Below are positions 1 to 6,155 of a DNA stretch of 14,786 bases, piece after piece. The position numbers and the translations under genes were made by a program. The number at the start of each line of letters is the position of its first letter. Within the stretch, counting starts at the first letter, position 1. This stretch comes from Nitriliruptoraceae bacterium (GTDB lineage Bacteria; Actinomycetota; Nitriliruptoria; Nitriliruptorales; Nitriliruptoraceae): positions 1-14,786 of the forward strand of contig SKJO01000046.1 in assembly GCA_007121975.1 (NCBI GenBank). Reading direction: 5' to 3'. Below the pieces are notes generated by a model, which was given only the letters and a program-made list of their open reading frames with translations, ran no database searches and was not told the origin of the DNA.

Positions 1-285
1 GGCGGCGGGCGCCGATGCCGCGGGCCGCTGCTCGCTGGCCGCCGGAGCACCGCGGCCGTTGCCGGCACCGGAGGGCTCTGCGCCGTCGGGCGCGCTCACG
101 GTCGTCTCACCGGGCTCCTCGGGCCGGTAGTCGGCGAAGAACTCCCGCCAACTGCGCGACAGCGAGGCCGGATCACGCCGGAACTGCTCGTAGAGTTCCT
201 CGACGAGCCAGGCGTTGAGCTCGGACTGGCTGGTCGAAGACGACGTCAAAGCAGACGTCGAGGTGGGATGCGGCGTGCTGGCCAT
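1..285 (-). CDS. kgd: Multifunctional 2-oxoglutarate metabolism enzyme Kgd/OdhA (SucA-type), N-terminal fragment
   Basis: The gene runs off the left edge; only its first 95 codons are present. After a Ser/Thr-rich start, residues 24-55 (NAWLVEELYEQF ... SWREFFADYRPE) match the conserved N-terminal helix of 2-oxoglutarate dehydrogenase E1 proteins, which in this family helps contact partner subunits of the complex. From residue ~56 the sequence becomes an Ala/Pro/Gly linker. In actinobacterial Kgd/OdhA such a linker leads to a fused E2-like acyltransferase domain and then the ThDP-dependent E1 part, which acts in the TCA cycle on 2-oxoglutarate. The ATG at 285 has GGAG five bases upstream. The gene is divergent from the penicillin-binding protein gene, with 128 bp between them. 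The family call is firm. That the missing part is the fused actinobacterial form is inferred from the linker and the taxonomic context. Confidence 0.9.
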   Translation of the reverse strand, partial: MASTPHPTSTSALTSSSTSQSELNAWLVEELYEQFRRDPASLSRSWREFFADYRPEEPGETTVSAPDGAEPSGAGNGRGAPAASEQRPAASAPAA

Positions 286-359
286 CGTCGCTCCGGCGGT
301 CGTGAGGGACGCGGGTGGCAGGGTAGGGCCTGACCCGACGTGCCGTCCCATCGGCGCGG

Positions 360-365
360 TACCGT
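360..365 (+). promoter_or_regulatory. Possible -10 element (TACCGT) for the PBP gene
   Basis: TACCGT fits the TANNNT pattern of actinobacterial housekeeping promoters and lies 48 bases before the GTG start. No convincing -35 is seen. The same TASSGT form recurs before four other plus-strand genes in this window. Confidence 0.3.
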
Positions 366-413
366 CGACGCAGCCGGACCCGCCCGACCGGCCCTGCCCG
401 ACCGGAGACCCAC

Positions 414-2459
414 GTGCGCCAGTTCCTTGCCGCCGCGACCGCGTTGGTGGTGCTCGCCGGCGTCGTGGCCGGTGCGTGGTTGCTGCTGGACTCGACCCTC
501 GGCGGCGGGGACGACGCCGACGAGTCGCCCGAGCCCGGCGACGACGCCACCGCGACCGCCGAAGCCTACGCGCAGGCGTGGACCGCCGGTGACCATCTCA
601 CGATGGCCGCGCTGGTGCGCGACGCTCCCGCCGATTTCACCGCCGTGCACCAGCAACTGCGCGACGCCCTGCAGCCCTCCCGCTTCGAGGTCGACCTGCG
701 GGCGGTGGACGACGTCGCCGACGGTCGCGCCACCGCGCGGATGGAGGTCACGCTCGCGCTGCCCTTCGCGGAGTCCGAACCGTTGAGCTGGCAGGTCGAT
801 CTCGAGCTGTTGCGTGACCGCGGCCAGTGGGCGGCGAACTGGACCCCGGCAAGCGTCCACCCGGAGTTGCGTGCGGGGCTGGTGTTCGACCTCGAGACCA
901 CCTCGGTCGAGCGCTCCCCGATCCTGGCCCACGACGGCACCGAGTTGGCGGGCAGCGGAACGCGGGTGATCTTCGGCTTCGAGCCCAGCGCGGTGAGTGA
1001 TCCCGAGGCGGTCGTCGAGGCCTTCGAGGAGGCGCTGCCGGGATCCGGGAGCACCGCCGAGCGACTGCTCGCACGCAACGACCTGGTCGACGGGTGGTTC
1101 TACCCGGTGGTGACCGTGTCGCAGGCGGTCGCGGATGCCGCCTCCTCGCGGCTGCGCGAGGCGAGCGGCATCCTGCGCCAGACCGAAGGCGGCCGCACCA
1201 CCTACGCGCAGGACTTCGCCCTGCACGTCATCGGGCGGGTCGAGGAGGCGACCGCCGAGGACCTCGAGCGTCTCGGTGAGCCCTACGAGGCTGGCGACGA
1301 GGTGGGTCGCATCGGCCTCGAGCGCGAGTTCGAGCGGGAACTGACCGGCAGCGATCTGATCACCGTCATCCTGCGCGACCGCAGCGACAACGCGGTACGT
1401 GCGGAGCTCGGCACCTACCAGGAACAGCCGTCGGGTCCGCTGACCACCACGTTGGACGTGACCGTGCAGCAGGCGGTGGAGAACGCCCTGACCGGCATCG
1501 ATGCGACCCTCGCCCTGGTCGCGGTCGACGCCACCACCGGGGCGATCCGAGCCAGCGCGAGCCGCCCGCTGACCGGCTACAACCGGGCCTTCGAGGGACG
1601 CTATCCGCCGGGTTCGACGTTCAAGGTCATCACCGCCGAGGCGCTGATCGCCGACGGGCTGGGCGCCGGGGACGCGGTCGCCTGCCCGGGCGACGCGGTG
1701 GTTGGTGGCCTGCAGGTCACCAACGCCGGCACCCTGGCACTGGGCGAGACCACCCTGCGCACCGCGTTCGCGCGCTCGTGCAACACCACCTTCGCGCAGC
1801 TCGGGGGGGTGCTGGGTGAGCAGGCGATGACCGAGGCAGCCGAGCGGTTCGGTTTCGGGGTGGAGCCGATCAGTCCCCTGACCGCGGCCGGCGGGTCGTT
1901 TCCTGTGCCCGCCGACCTCGCAGCACTGGCCGCCGCCTCGTTCGGCCAGGCCGAGGTGACCGCCTCGGTGCTGCACCTGGCCTCGGTCGCCGCCGCGGCC
2001 AACACCGGCGTGTGGCACCAGCCCTACCTGCTCGCGGCGGATGGTCCGGGGGAGAGCCGACAGCTGGCCGCCGGGACGCTCGAGCCGCTGCGCGAGTTGA
2101 TGCGCGCCGTCGTGGTGGAGGGGACCGGGACCGCCGCCGACGTGCCCGGCACCGGCGAGGTCCGCGGCAAGACCGGTACCGCCCAGGCGCAGGACGGGAT
2201 CGAGCACGCCTGGTTCATCGGCAGCTACGGCGACCTGGGCTTCGCGGTGCTCGTCGAGGACGGCGGGTCCGGCGGCGAGGTCGCCGCGCCCATCGCCCGA
2301 CGCTTCATCGAGGAACTCATCGCTCTGGAGCGGGCCGCGCTCGAAGGCGACGCCGAGCCGGCCGACGGCGACGACCCAGCCGAACTCGATCCCGACGCCG
2401 ACCTCGATCCCGATGCCGAGCTCGATCCCGACGCCGAGCTCGATCCCGACGCCGGCTGA
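414..2459 (+). CDS. Class B penicillin-binding protein (MecA_N / PBP dimer / transpeptidase)
   Basis: This 681-residue membrane-anchored D,D-transpeptidase should cross-link peptidoglycan outside the cell. Residues 4-25 form one signal-anchor helix. Residues ~45-147 resemble the NTF2-like MecA_N domain (AEAYAQAWTAGD). Residues ~155-335 are the PBP dimerisation region (RSPILAHDGTELA). The transpeptidase domain has all three active-site motifs: SxxK at S401-K404 (STFK), SxN at S455-N457 (SCN) and KTGT at K586-T589. No glycosyltransferase domain is present, so it is class B. The GTG start has GGAG six bases upstream. The C-terminus after ~residue 645 is an acidic tail made of a six-residue repeat. 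The MecA_N-type architecture resembles low-affinity PBPs, but beta-lactam resistance cannot be inferred from sequence alone. No division or elongation genes flank it to assign a specific role. Confidence 0.93.
   Translation: MRQFLAAATALVVLAGVVAGAWLLLDSTLGGGDDADESPEPGDDATATAEAYAQAWTAGDHLTMAALVRDAPADFTAVHQQLRDALQPSRFEVDLRAVDDVADGRATARMEVTLALPFAESEPLSWQVDLELLRDRGQWAANWTPASVHPELRAGLVFDLETTSVERSPILAHDGTELAGSGTRVIFGFEPSAVSDPEAVVEAFEEALPGSGSTAERLLARNDLVDGWFYPVVTVSQAVADAASSRLREASGILRQTEGGRTTYAQDFALHVIGRVEEATAEDLERLGEPYEAGDEVGRIGLEREFERELTGSDLITVILRDRSDNAVRAELGTYQEQPSGPLTTTLDVTVQQAVENALTGIDATLALVAVDATTGAIRASASRPLTGYNRAFEGRYPPGSTFKVITAEALIADGLGAGDAVACPGDAVVGGLQVTNAGTLALGETTLRTAFARSCNTTFAQLGGVLGEQAMTEAAERFGFGVEPISPLTAAGGSFPVPADLAALAAASFGQAEVTASVLHLASVAAAANTGVWHQPYLLAADGPGESRQLAAGTLEPLRELMRAVVVEGTGTAADVPGTGEVRGKTGTAQAQDGIEHAWFIGSYGDLGFAVLVEDGGSGGEVAAPIARRFIEELIALERAALEGDAEPADGDDPAELDPDADLDPDAELDPDAELDPDAG
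2385..2456 (+). repeat. Four 18-bp in-frame repeats encoding the PBP acidic tail
   Basis: Four consecutive 18-bp units (ctcgatcccgacgccgac and close variants) encode LDPDAD/LDPDAE up to the stop codon. The period keeps the frame, so copy number can vary without a frameshift. Confidence 0.9.
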
Positions 2460-2476
2460 CCCAATGACGCGCGAGC

Positions 2477-2482
2477 TACCGT
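2477..2482 (+). promoter_or_regulatory. Possible -10 element (TACCGT) for the HhH-GPD gene
   Basis: TACCGT lies 34 bases before the GTG start and just after the PBP stop codon, so the repair gene may have its own promoter. No clear -35 is visible, and read-through from the PBP gene is equally possible. Confidence 0.3.
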
Positions 2483-2516
2483 TGGTCGTCCACTGACCGC
2501 CGCCAGGAGGTGTCCC

Positions 2517-3092
2517 GTGCCCACGCTCCGGCTCACCGACGACGCCGACGCCGATGCCCTGCTGTCGCGCAACCCCTTCGCTCTGATGGTGGGCATGGTG
2601 CTCGACCAGCAGATCGCCATGGAGCTGGCCTTCCTCGGGCCACACCGCCTCGCCGAGCGACTCGGCGGGGAGCTGACCCCGGCCCGCGTGGCCGCCGTGG
2701 ACCCCGAGGAACTCGAAGAGGTGTTCCGGACCAAGCCGGCGCTGCACCGCTACCCGGGGTCGATGGCCAGCCGGATCCAGGCACTGGCCGCCGCGATCGT
2801 CGAGGGCTACGACGGCGACGCCGCGCGCATCTGGCAGGACGTGGACTCCGGCCGGGCGCTCAAGCGCCGCTTGACGCAGCTGCCGGGCTTCGGAGAGCAG
2901 AAGGCCAGCATCTTCCTCGCGCTGCTCGGTAAGCAGTGCGGCATCACGCCGGACGGCTGGCAGCAGGCCGCCGGCGACTACGGCCTCGAGGGCTACCGGT
3001 CGATCGCGGACGTGACCGACCCCGACAGCCTGGCCAGGGTCCGCGAGACCAAGCAGGCCGCCAAGGCCGCCGCCAAGGCCGCACGGCGCTGA
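2517..3092 (+). CDS. HhH-GPD-type base-excision DNA repair family protein
   Basis: This 191-residue protein matches the short actinobacterial HhH-GPD family in length and pattern: NPFALMVGMVLDQQI near residues 19-33, then the helix-hairpin-helix LPGFGEQKA at 122-130 followed by IFLALLGKQ. The GTG start has a full AGGAGG six bases upstream. The family is annotated as base-excision repair by homology to DNA glycosylases such as endonuclease III. Aligning the hairpin by eye with endonuclease III, the catalytic Lys position is Gln128 (a Lys sits one residue later) and D146 falls at the catalytic Asp position. A bifunctional glycosylase/lyase is therefore unlikely; monofunctional or non-catalytic DNA binding is open. 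The C-terminus ends in an Ala/Lys-rich tail. The gene converges on the small membrane-protein gene with one base between stop codons. Confidence 0.85.
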   Translation: MPTLRLTDDADADALLSRNPFALMVGMVLDQQIAMELAFLGPHRLAERLGGELTPARVAAVDPEELEEVFRTKPALHRYPGSMASRIQALAAAIVEGYDGDAARIWQDVDSGRALKRRLTQLPGFGEQKASIFLALLGKQCGITPDGWQQAAGDYGLEGYRSIADVTDPDSLARVRETKQAAKAAAKAARR

Positions 3093-3093
3093 G

Positions 3094-3115
3094 CTACTCG
3101 GGGACCACCGAGTAG
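3094..3115. other. 8-bp inverted repeat between convergent genes (possible terminator)
   Basis: CTACTCGG-GGACCA-CCGAGTAG is a perfect 8-bp stem with a 6-base loop. It begins two bases after the HhH-GPD stop codon and covers the last codons and stop of the minus-strand small ORF. No T tract follows on either strand. A bidirectional terminator role fits the position but is not shown. Confidence 0.4.
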
Positions 3116-3252
3116 GAGAACAGCAGCATCGTCGCCAGACCGATCGCCAGGATCCCGGCCGGCGGCCACCCCCAGCCCCGGCTCCAAGGCCACAGCGGGG
3201 CGACCAGCACGACGAGCACGCCGAGCACGGCGGCGAACGCAAGGTTGGGCAC
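3094..3252 (-). CDS. Small two-helix membrane protein, unknown function
   Basis: This is a 52-residue ORF starting at GTG 3252. GGAG lies six bases upstream, and the start is 21 bases past the stop of the flavoprotein gene, so it looks like the last gene of that operon. The product has two hydrophobic stretches, about residues 4-20 (LAFAAVLGVLVVLVAPL) and 33-47 (GILAIGLATMLLFSY), joined by a Trp-rich turn (WPWSRGWGWPP). Such hairpin proteins are common in Actinomycetota, but I do not recognise a specific family. The spacing, start signal and membrane pattern argue that it is real. Its placement suggests a membrane partner for the sulfur/redox genes upstream, which is inference only. Confidence 0.6.
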   Translation of the reverse strand: MPNLAFAAVLGVLVVLVAPLWPWSRGWGWPPAGILAIGLATMLLFSYSVVPE

Positions 3253-3273
3253 GTCGGACTCCAGGTCGGCCGC

Positions 3274-4641
3274 CTACCGCTGCAGGGCCCCGGCCGCCTT
3301 GCGGGCGGCGATCAGCACGGGGTCCCACACCGGCGAGAACGGCGGGGCATACGACAGGTCGACGTTGAGCAGGTCGTCCACCGTCATCTCGTTCCACAGC
3401 GCGGTGGCGAACACGTCGATGCGCTTGGCGGCGCCCTCCCGCCCCACGATCTGGGCGCCGAGCAGCCGGCCGGTGCCCTGCTCGGCCACGACCTTGATCG
3501 TGATCGGCTTGGCGTCGGGGTAGTAGTGCGCCCGGGTGGTCGCGTCGATGCTGGCGGTGATCACCTCGAAGCCGTCCCGGCGGGCGGCAGCCTCCCCGAG
3601 CCCGGTGCGGGCGATCTCGACCTCGCAGACCTTGGTGACCGCAGTGCCGAGCACGCCGGGGAACGCCCCGTAGCTCCCGCCGAGGTTCAGCCCCGCGACG
3701 CGGCCCTGCTTGTTGGCGATGGTGCCGAGCGCGATCGACACCGGCTGGCGCGAGACCCGGTGGTAGGTCTCGGCGCAGTCGCCGGCCGACCACACCCCGT
3801 CGACCGGGGTCGCCTGGCGCCGGTCGGTGACGATGCCGCCGCTGGGTCCGATCGGGATCCCGGCCGTCGCGGCGAGGTCGCTGAACGGCCGGGTGCCGGT
3901 CCCGAGCACGGCGAGGTCGGCCTCGAGCGTGCCCTCGGCGGTGGTCACGGCCCGCACGAACCCGTCCGTGCCGGTCTCGATGCTCTGGACCGGGACGCCG
4001 AGGTGCAGGTGGATACCCATGCCCCGCATCGCGTCGGCGACCTGACCGCCGAGCTCGGGGTCGAGCGTGGACATCGGCTGCTCAGCCAGGTCGACGACGT
4101 GGACCTCGAGCCCACGCAGCAGCATCGCCTCGGCCATCTCGATACCGATGTATCCCGCACCGATCACCACCGCGCGCCGCGGTGAGCGCTGCTCGAGCGC
4201 GTCGAGCAGCGCCTGGCCGTGCCCGAGGGTCTGCACCCCGAAGACGCCGTCGGCGTCGATCCCGGGCACCGGGGGACGTACCGGGGTGGCGCCGGTCGCC
4301 ACCAGCAGTTCGTCATACCCGTGGTCCTGCTGCTCGCCGGCGTCGAGGTCGCGCACCGTGACGGTGCGGGCCTCAGGGTCGATGCCCACGACCTCGTGGC
4401 GCATCCGCAGGTCGATGGCCTGCTTGGTGCGGAACACCTCCGGTGCCCGGGCCACCAGCCGGTCGCGCTCGGGGATCAGCCCGGCGACCCAGTAGGGGAT
4501 CCCGCAGGCGGCGTACGAGCTGAACGATCCCCGCTCGAAGGCGAGGATGTCGAGCTCGTCGGGACCCTGCAGGCGGCGCGCCTGGGAGGCGGCGGACATC
4601 CCGGCGGCGTCGCCACCGATCACGATCAGTCGCTTGGTCAT
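3274..4641 (-). CDS. CoA-disulfide reductase / NAD(P)H polysulfide reductase-like flavoprotein
   Basis: This 455-residue protein is a pyridine nucleotide-disulfide oxidoreductase of the CoA-disulfide reductase/NADH oxidase group. It has an N-terminal FAD Rossmann motif (IVIGGDAAGMSAA, from residue 6), the single redox cysteine in SSYAACGIPYW (C46), the ATGATP turn (115-120), the NAD(P)H-binding GAGYIGIEMAE (161-171), the second FAD motif SAGDCAE (285-291) and the C-terminal dimerisation domain. HYYP (372-375) and YAPPFSPVWDP (431-441) carry tyrosines at positions conserved in CoA-disulfide reductases. ATG 4641 has AGGAGG seven bases upstream. The rhodanese gene lies 72 bp upstream; in some bacteria the two are fused (CoADR-rhodanese) and act on CoA-persulfide or polysulfide. 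The substrate cannot be fixed from sequence; NADH oxidase/peroxidase activity is the main alternative. Confidence 0.88.
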   Translation of the reverse strand: MTKRLIVIGGDAAGMSAASQARRLQGPDELDILAFERGSFSSYAACGIPYWVAGLIPERDRLVARAPEVFRTKQAIDLRMRHEVVGIDPEARTVTVRDLDAGEQQDHGYDELLVATGATPVRPPVPGIDADGVFGVQTLGHGQALLDALEQRSPRRAVVIGAGYIGIEMAEAMLLRGLEVHVVDLAEQPMSTLDPELGGQVADAMRGMGIHLHLGVPVQSIETGTDGFVRAVTTAEGTLEADLAVLGTGTRPFSDLAATAGIPIGPSGGIVTDRRQATPVDGVWSAGDCAETYHRVSRQPVSIALGTIANKQGRVAGLNLGGSYGAFPGVLGTAVTKVCEVEIARTGLGEAAARRDGFEVITASIDATTRAHYYPDAKPITIKVVAEQGTGRLLGAQIVGREGAAKRIDVFATALWNEMTVDDLLNVDLSYAPPFSPVWDPVLIAARKAAGALQR

Positions 4642-4713
4642 GACGCTGCCTCCTGATGCTCGACACCCGGATCGGTGGTGGTCGGGGGTCCGGGCGGTGC
4701 GGCCCGGGAGAAC

Positions 4714-5031
4714 TCAGGCAACCATGCCCTGCTCGCCGGTGTCGGCCACGAGCTCGAGCCCTTCGCGGACCCAGGCCCGCAGTCCGCCGTCGAGGTTGGC
4801 GACCTGGTAGCCGGCCTGCTCGAGCGCCCGGGTGACCATCCCGCTGCGGCTGCCGGTGCGGCACACCGCGATGATCAGCTGGTCGGTGGGCAGCTCGGCC
4901 TGACGGGCGGCGAGCTCACCCATCGGCACGTGGACCGAGCCGTCGATGTGGCCGACTTGCCACTCGCGGGGTTCGCGGACGTCGAGGAGGAAGGCGGAGT
5001 CACGCTCGGCGTGGGCGGTGAGGGGGTCCAT
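4714..5031 (-). CDS. Single-domain rhodanese (sulfurtransferase)
   Basis: This is a 105-residue rhodanese domain with FLLDVREPREWQVGHIDGS (residues 14-32) and the active-site loop C57-R-T-G-S-R-S, then DGGLRAW near the C-terminus. The six-residue loop after the cysteine is the size used for sulfur transfer via a Cys persulfide. I chose ATG 5031 because it gives the usual domain length. A longer in-frame ORF upstream would add ~48 unusual residues encoded by the C-rich repeat tract. AGGAG lies 11 bases before this start, a little far. No signal peptide is seen, so it is cytoplasmic. It sits between DUF302 and the CoA-disulfide-reductase-like gene on the same strand, consistent with passing sulfane sulfur to a thiol carrier that the flavoprotein reduces. 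Confidence 0.88.
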   Translation of the reverse strand: MDPLTAHAERDSAFLLDVREPREWQVGHIDGSVHVPMGELAARQAELPTDQLIIAVCRTGSRSGMVTRALEQAGYQVANLDGGLRAWVREGLELVADTGEQGMVA

Positions 5032-5047
5032 CGGTCGTTCAACTCCT

Positions 5048-5108
5048 GGGAGGGGGGAGAACAGGGAGGGGGAGAACAGTGAGAGGGGAACAGCGGGGGA
5101 ACAGCGGG
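5048..5108. repeat. G-run / GAACA degenerate tandem repeat between DUF302 and rhodanese
   Basis: The plus strand carries GGG-A-GGGGGG-AGAACA-GGG-A-GGGGG, then two further G-run + AACAG units. GAACA recurs at 5059, 5074, 5088 and 5099. The first four G runs (5048-5072) fit a canonical intramolecular G-quadruplex, which would form on the template strand of the minus-strand operon. Confidence 0.75.
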
Positions 5109-5149
5109 GAGCACACGAGGTCAGCCGGCGGCACGCACCCGGCCAGCGC

Positions 5150-5545
5150 TCATTCGGCCAGCCGGGCCAACGCACGCTCGAGCCGGCTGCGGGCCTCGTC
5201 GGCCACGGCAGCGAGTTCGGCGGCGTCGGACATCATCATCATGGCGTGGGGATCGACGGCGAGCACATCCGTGTGGCCCTCGCCGGCGGCCCGCAGCACC
5301 ACGTTGCACGGCAGCAGCGCCCCGAGGTCCGGGTCGGCGCTCAGTCCGCGGTGGGCGAGCCCGGGGTTGCAGGCGCCGAGCACCCGGTAGCCCCCGACCT
5401 CGACTCCGAGCTTGGCGCGCAGGGTCTGCTCGACATCGAGTTCGGTGAGGACCCCGAAGCCCTCTTCGGCGAGCGCGGCGCGCACGCGGGGCTCGGCGGC
5501 CTCGAGGTCGTCGGCGACGGTCACACGCAGGGTGTAGTCGGGCAT
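5150..5545 (-). CDS. DUF302 family protein
   Basis: This 131-residue protein has the DUF302 pattern: GFGVLTELDV (residues 29-38), KLGVEVGGYRVLGACNP (45-61) and LPCNVV (78-83). The start at ATG 5545 has GAGG eight bases upstream; an in-frame ATG further up would add 26 Arg/Thr-rich residues with no family similarity. Four consecutive Met residues (102-105, MMMM) are a curiosity. DUF302 has no established enzymatic role. It is often found near sulfur-oxidation and thiol/disulfide genes, and here it heads a run of rhodanese and CoA-disulfide-reductase-like genes. The conserved Cys59 and Cys80 could be functional, for example in metal or sulfur binding, but this is inference. Confidence 0.85.
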   Translation of the reverse strand: MPDYTLRVTVADDLEAAEPRVRAALAEEGFGVLTELDVEQTLRAKLGVEVGGYRVLGACNPGLAHRGLSADPDLGALLPCNVVLRAAGEGHTDVLAVDPHAMMMMSDAAELAAVADEARSRLERALARLAE

Positions 5546-5654
5546 GTCAGCTACCTCGCAGCGGGTTCGGGTCTCAGCACGCACCGGGCACAGCGCACGG
5601 GTCGTGCGGGTCGTCGCGGTCAACGCCGCGGGAAGGTCCGGGCATTCCCGACGC

Positions 5655-6155
5655 TCAGTTCGCGGCGGCCACCCGGTGCAGTCGGGAGTACAGATGGTCG
5701 GTCTCGCTCACCCCGCCGGCGGCCATCGCCAGCGTGACGTGCAGGACGTCGTTCTCGATCCACAGCCGCCGGCGCACCCGGTCCACCGGCGTGGCCGTGC
5801 TGGTGGCGGCCACGGCGGTACTGACCAGATCGAGCACCCCGTCGCGCAGTTCGCCTTCGTCGACCTCGACCAGGCCGGTCGGCTGCGCCACCACGAGCTC
5901 GACGCGCAGCGGGCTGGTTTCGGGCACGACGCGCAGGTAGCCGGACTCGGCGTGCATCGGGGCGCCGCTCTCGGGGTGCCAGGTGCGCTGCGCATAGGTG
6001 AGGAAAGGCCGACCGACCTGTGCGAACACCAGCCGTTCGCCGTACCGGAACGGCGAGATGCCCGGGTAGTCGCCGCTGCCCTCCCCCTCCCAGGTGCCGA
6101 CCATCTCGAGCAACGGTGCGAGGGCAGGATGCGAACGGGGGGGTGCGGCGCTCAT
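5655..6155 (-). CDS. Nitrobindin family heme-binding beta-barrel protein (peroxynitrite isomerase-like)
   Basis: This 166-residue protein fits the nitrobindin/THAP4-like family. It has the diagnostic GTWEGEG (residues 20-26) followed by GDYP, the FRYGERLVF strand (36-44), and a C-terminal RLHRV in which H160 is at the place of the proximal heme ligand. Characterised members, including a mycobacterial one, bind ferric heme b and isomerise peroxynitrite to nitrate. The ATG overlaps the stop codon of the FKBP-like gene by 4 nt (ATGA), so translation is probably coupled. No signal peptide is present, so it is cytoplasmic while its coupled partner is a predicted lipoprotein. The next gene on this strand starts 109 bp downstream and may or may not be co-transcribed. 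Confidence 0.87.
   Translation of the reverse strand: MSAAPPRSHPALAPLLEMVGTWEGEGSGDYPGISPFRYGERLVFAQVGRPFLTYAQRTWHPESGAPMHAESGYLRVVPETSPLRVELVVAQPTGLVEVDEGELRDGVLDLVSTAVAATSTATPVDRVRRRLWIENDVLHVTLAMAAGGVSETDHLYSRLHRVAAAN

Noticed and set aside
246..3242. A ~1000-residue minus-strand open frame opposite the PBP and HhH-GPD genes
   Set aside because: It is the antisense shadow of two genes with full catalytic or family motifs. Its translation is Gly/Arg/Val low-complexity typical of GC-rich complement frames, and it overlaps kgd.
5032..5175. Longer N-terminus for the rhodanese
   Set aside because: The extra 48 residues come from the C-rich repeat tract and have no rhodanese similarity. ATG 5031 gives the standard domain.
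5595..5623. TTGACC as a -35 for the DUF302 gene (minus strand, 5623-5618)
   Set aside because: The region 16-18 bases downstream has no acceptable -10 (CCCGTG, CCGTGC), so a promoter here is not supported.
5629..5650. CGGGAA...TTCCCG stem after the nitrobindin gene as a terminator
   Set aside because: It is only a 6-bp stem with a 10-base loop and no U tract. It is too weak to call, so read-through into the DUF302 operon remains possible.
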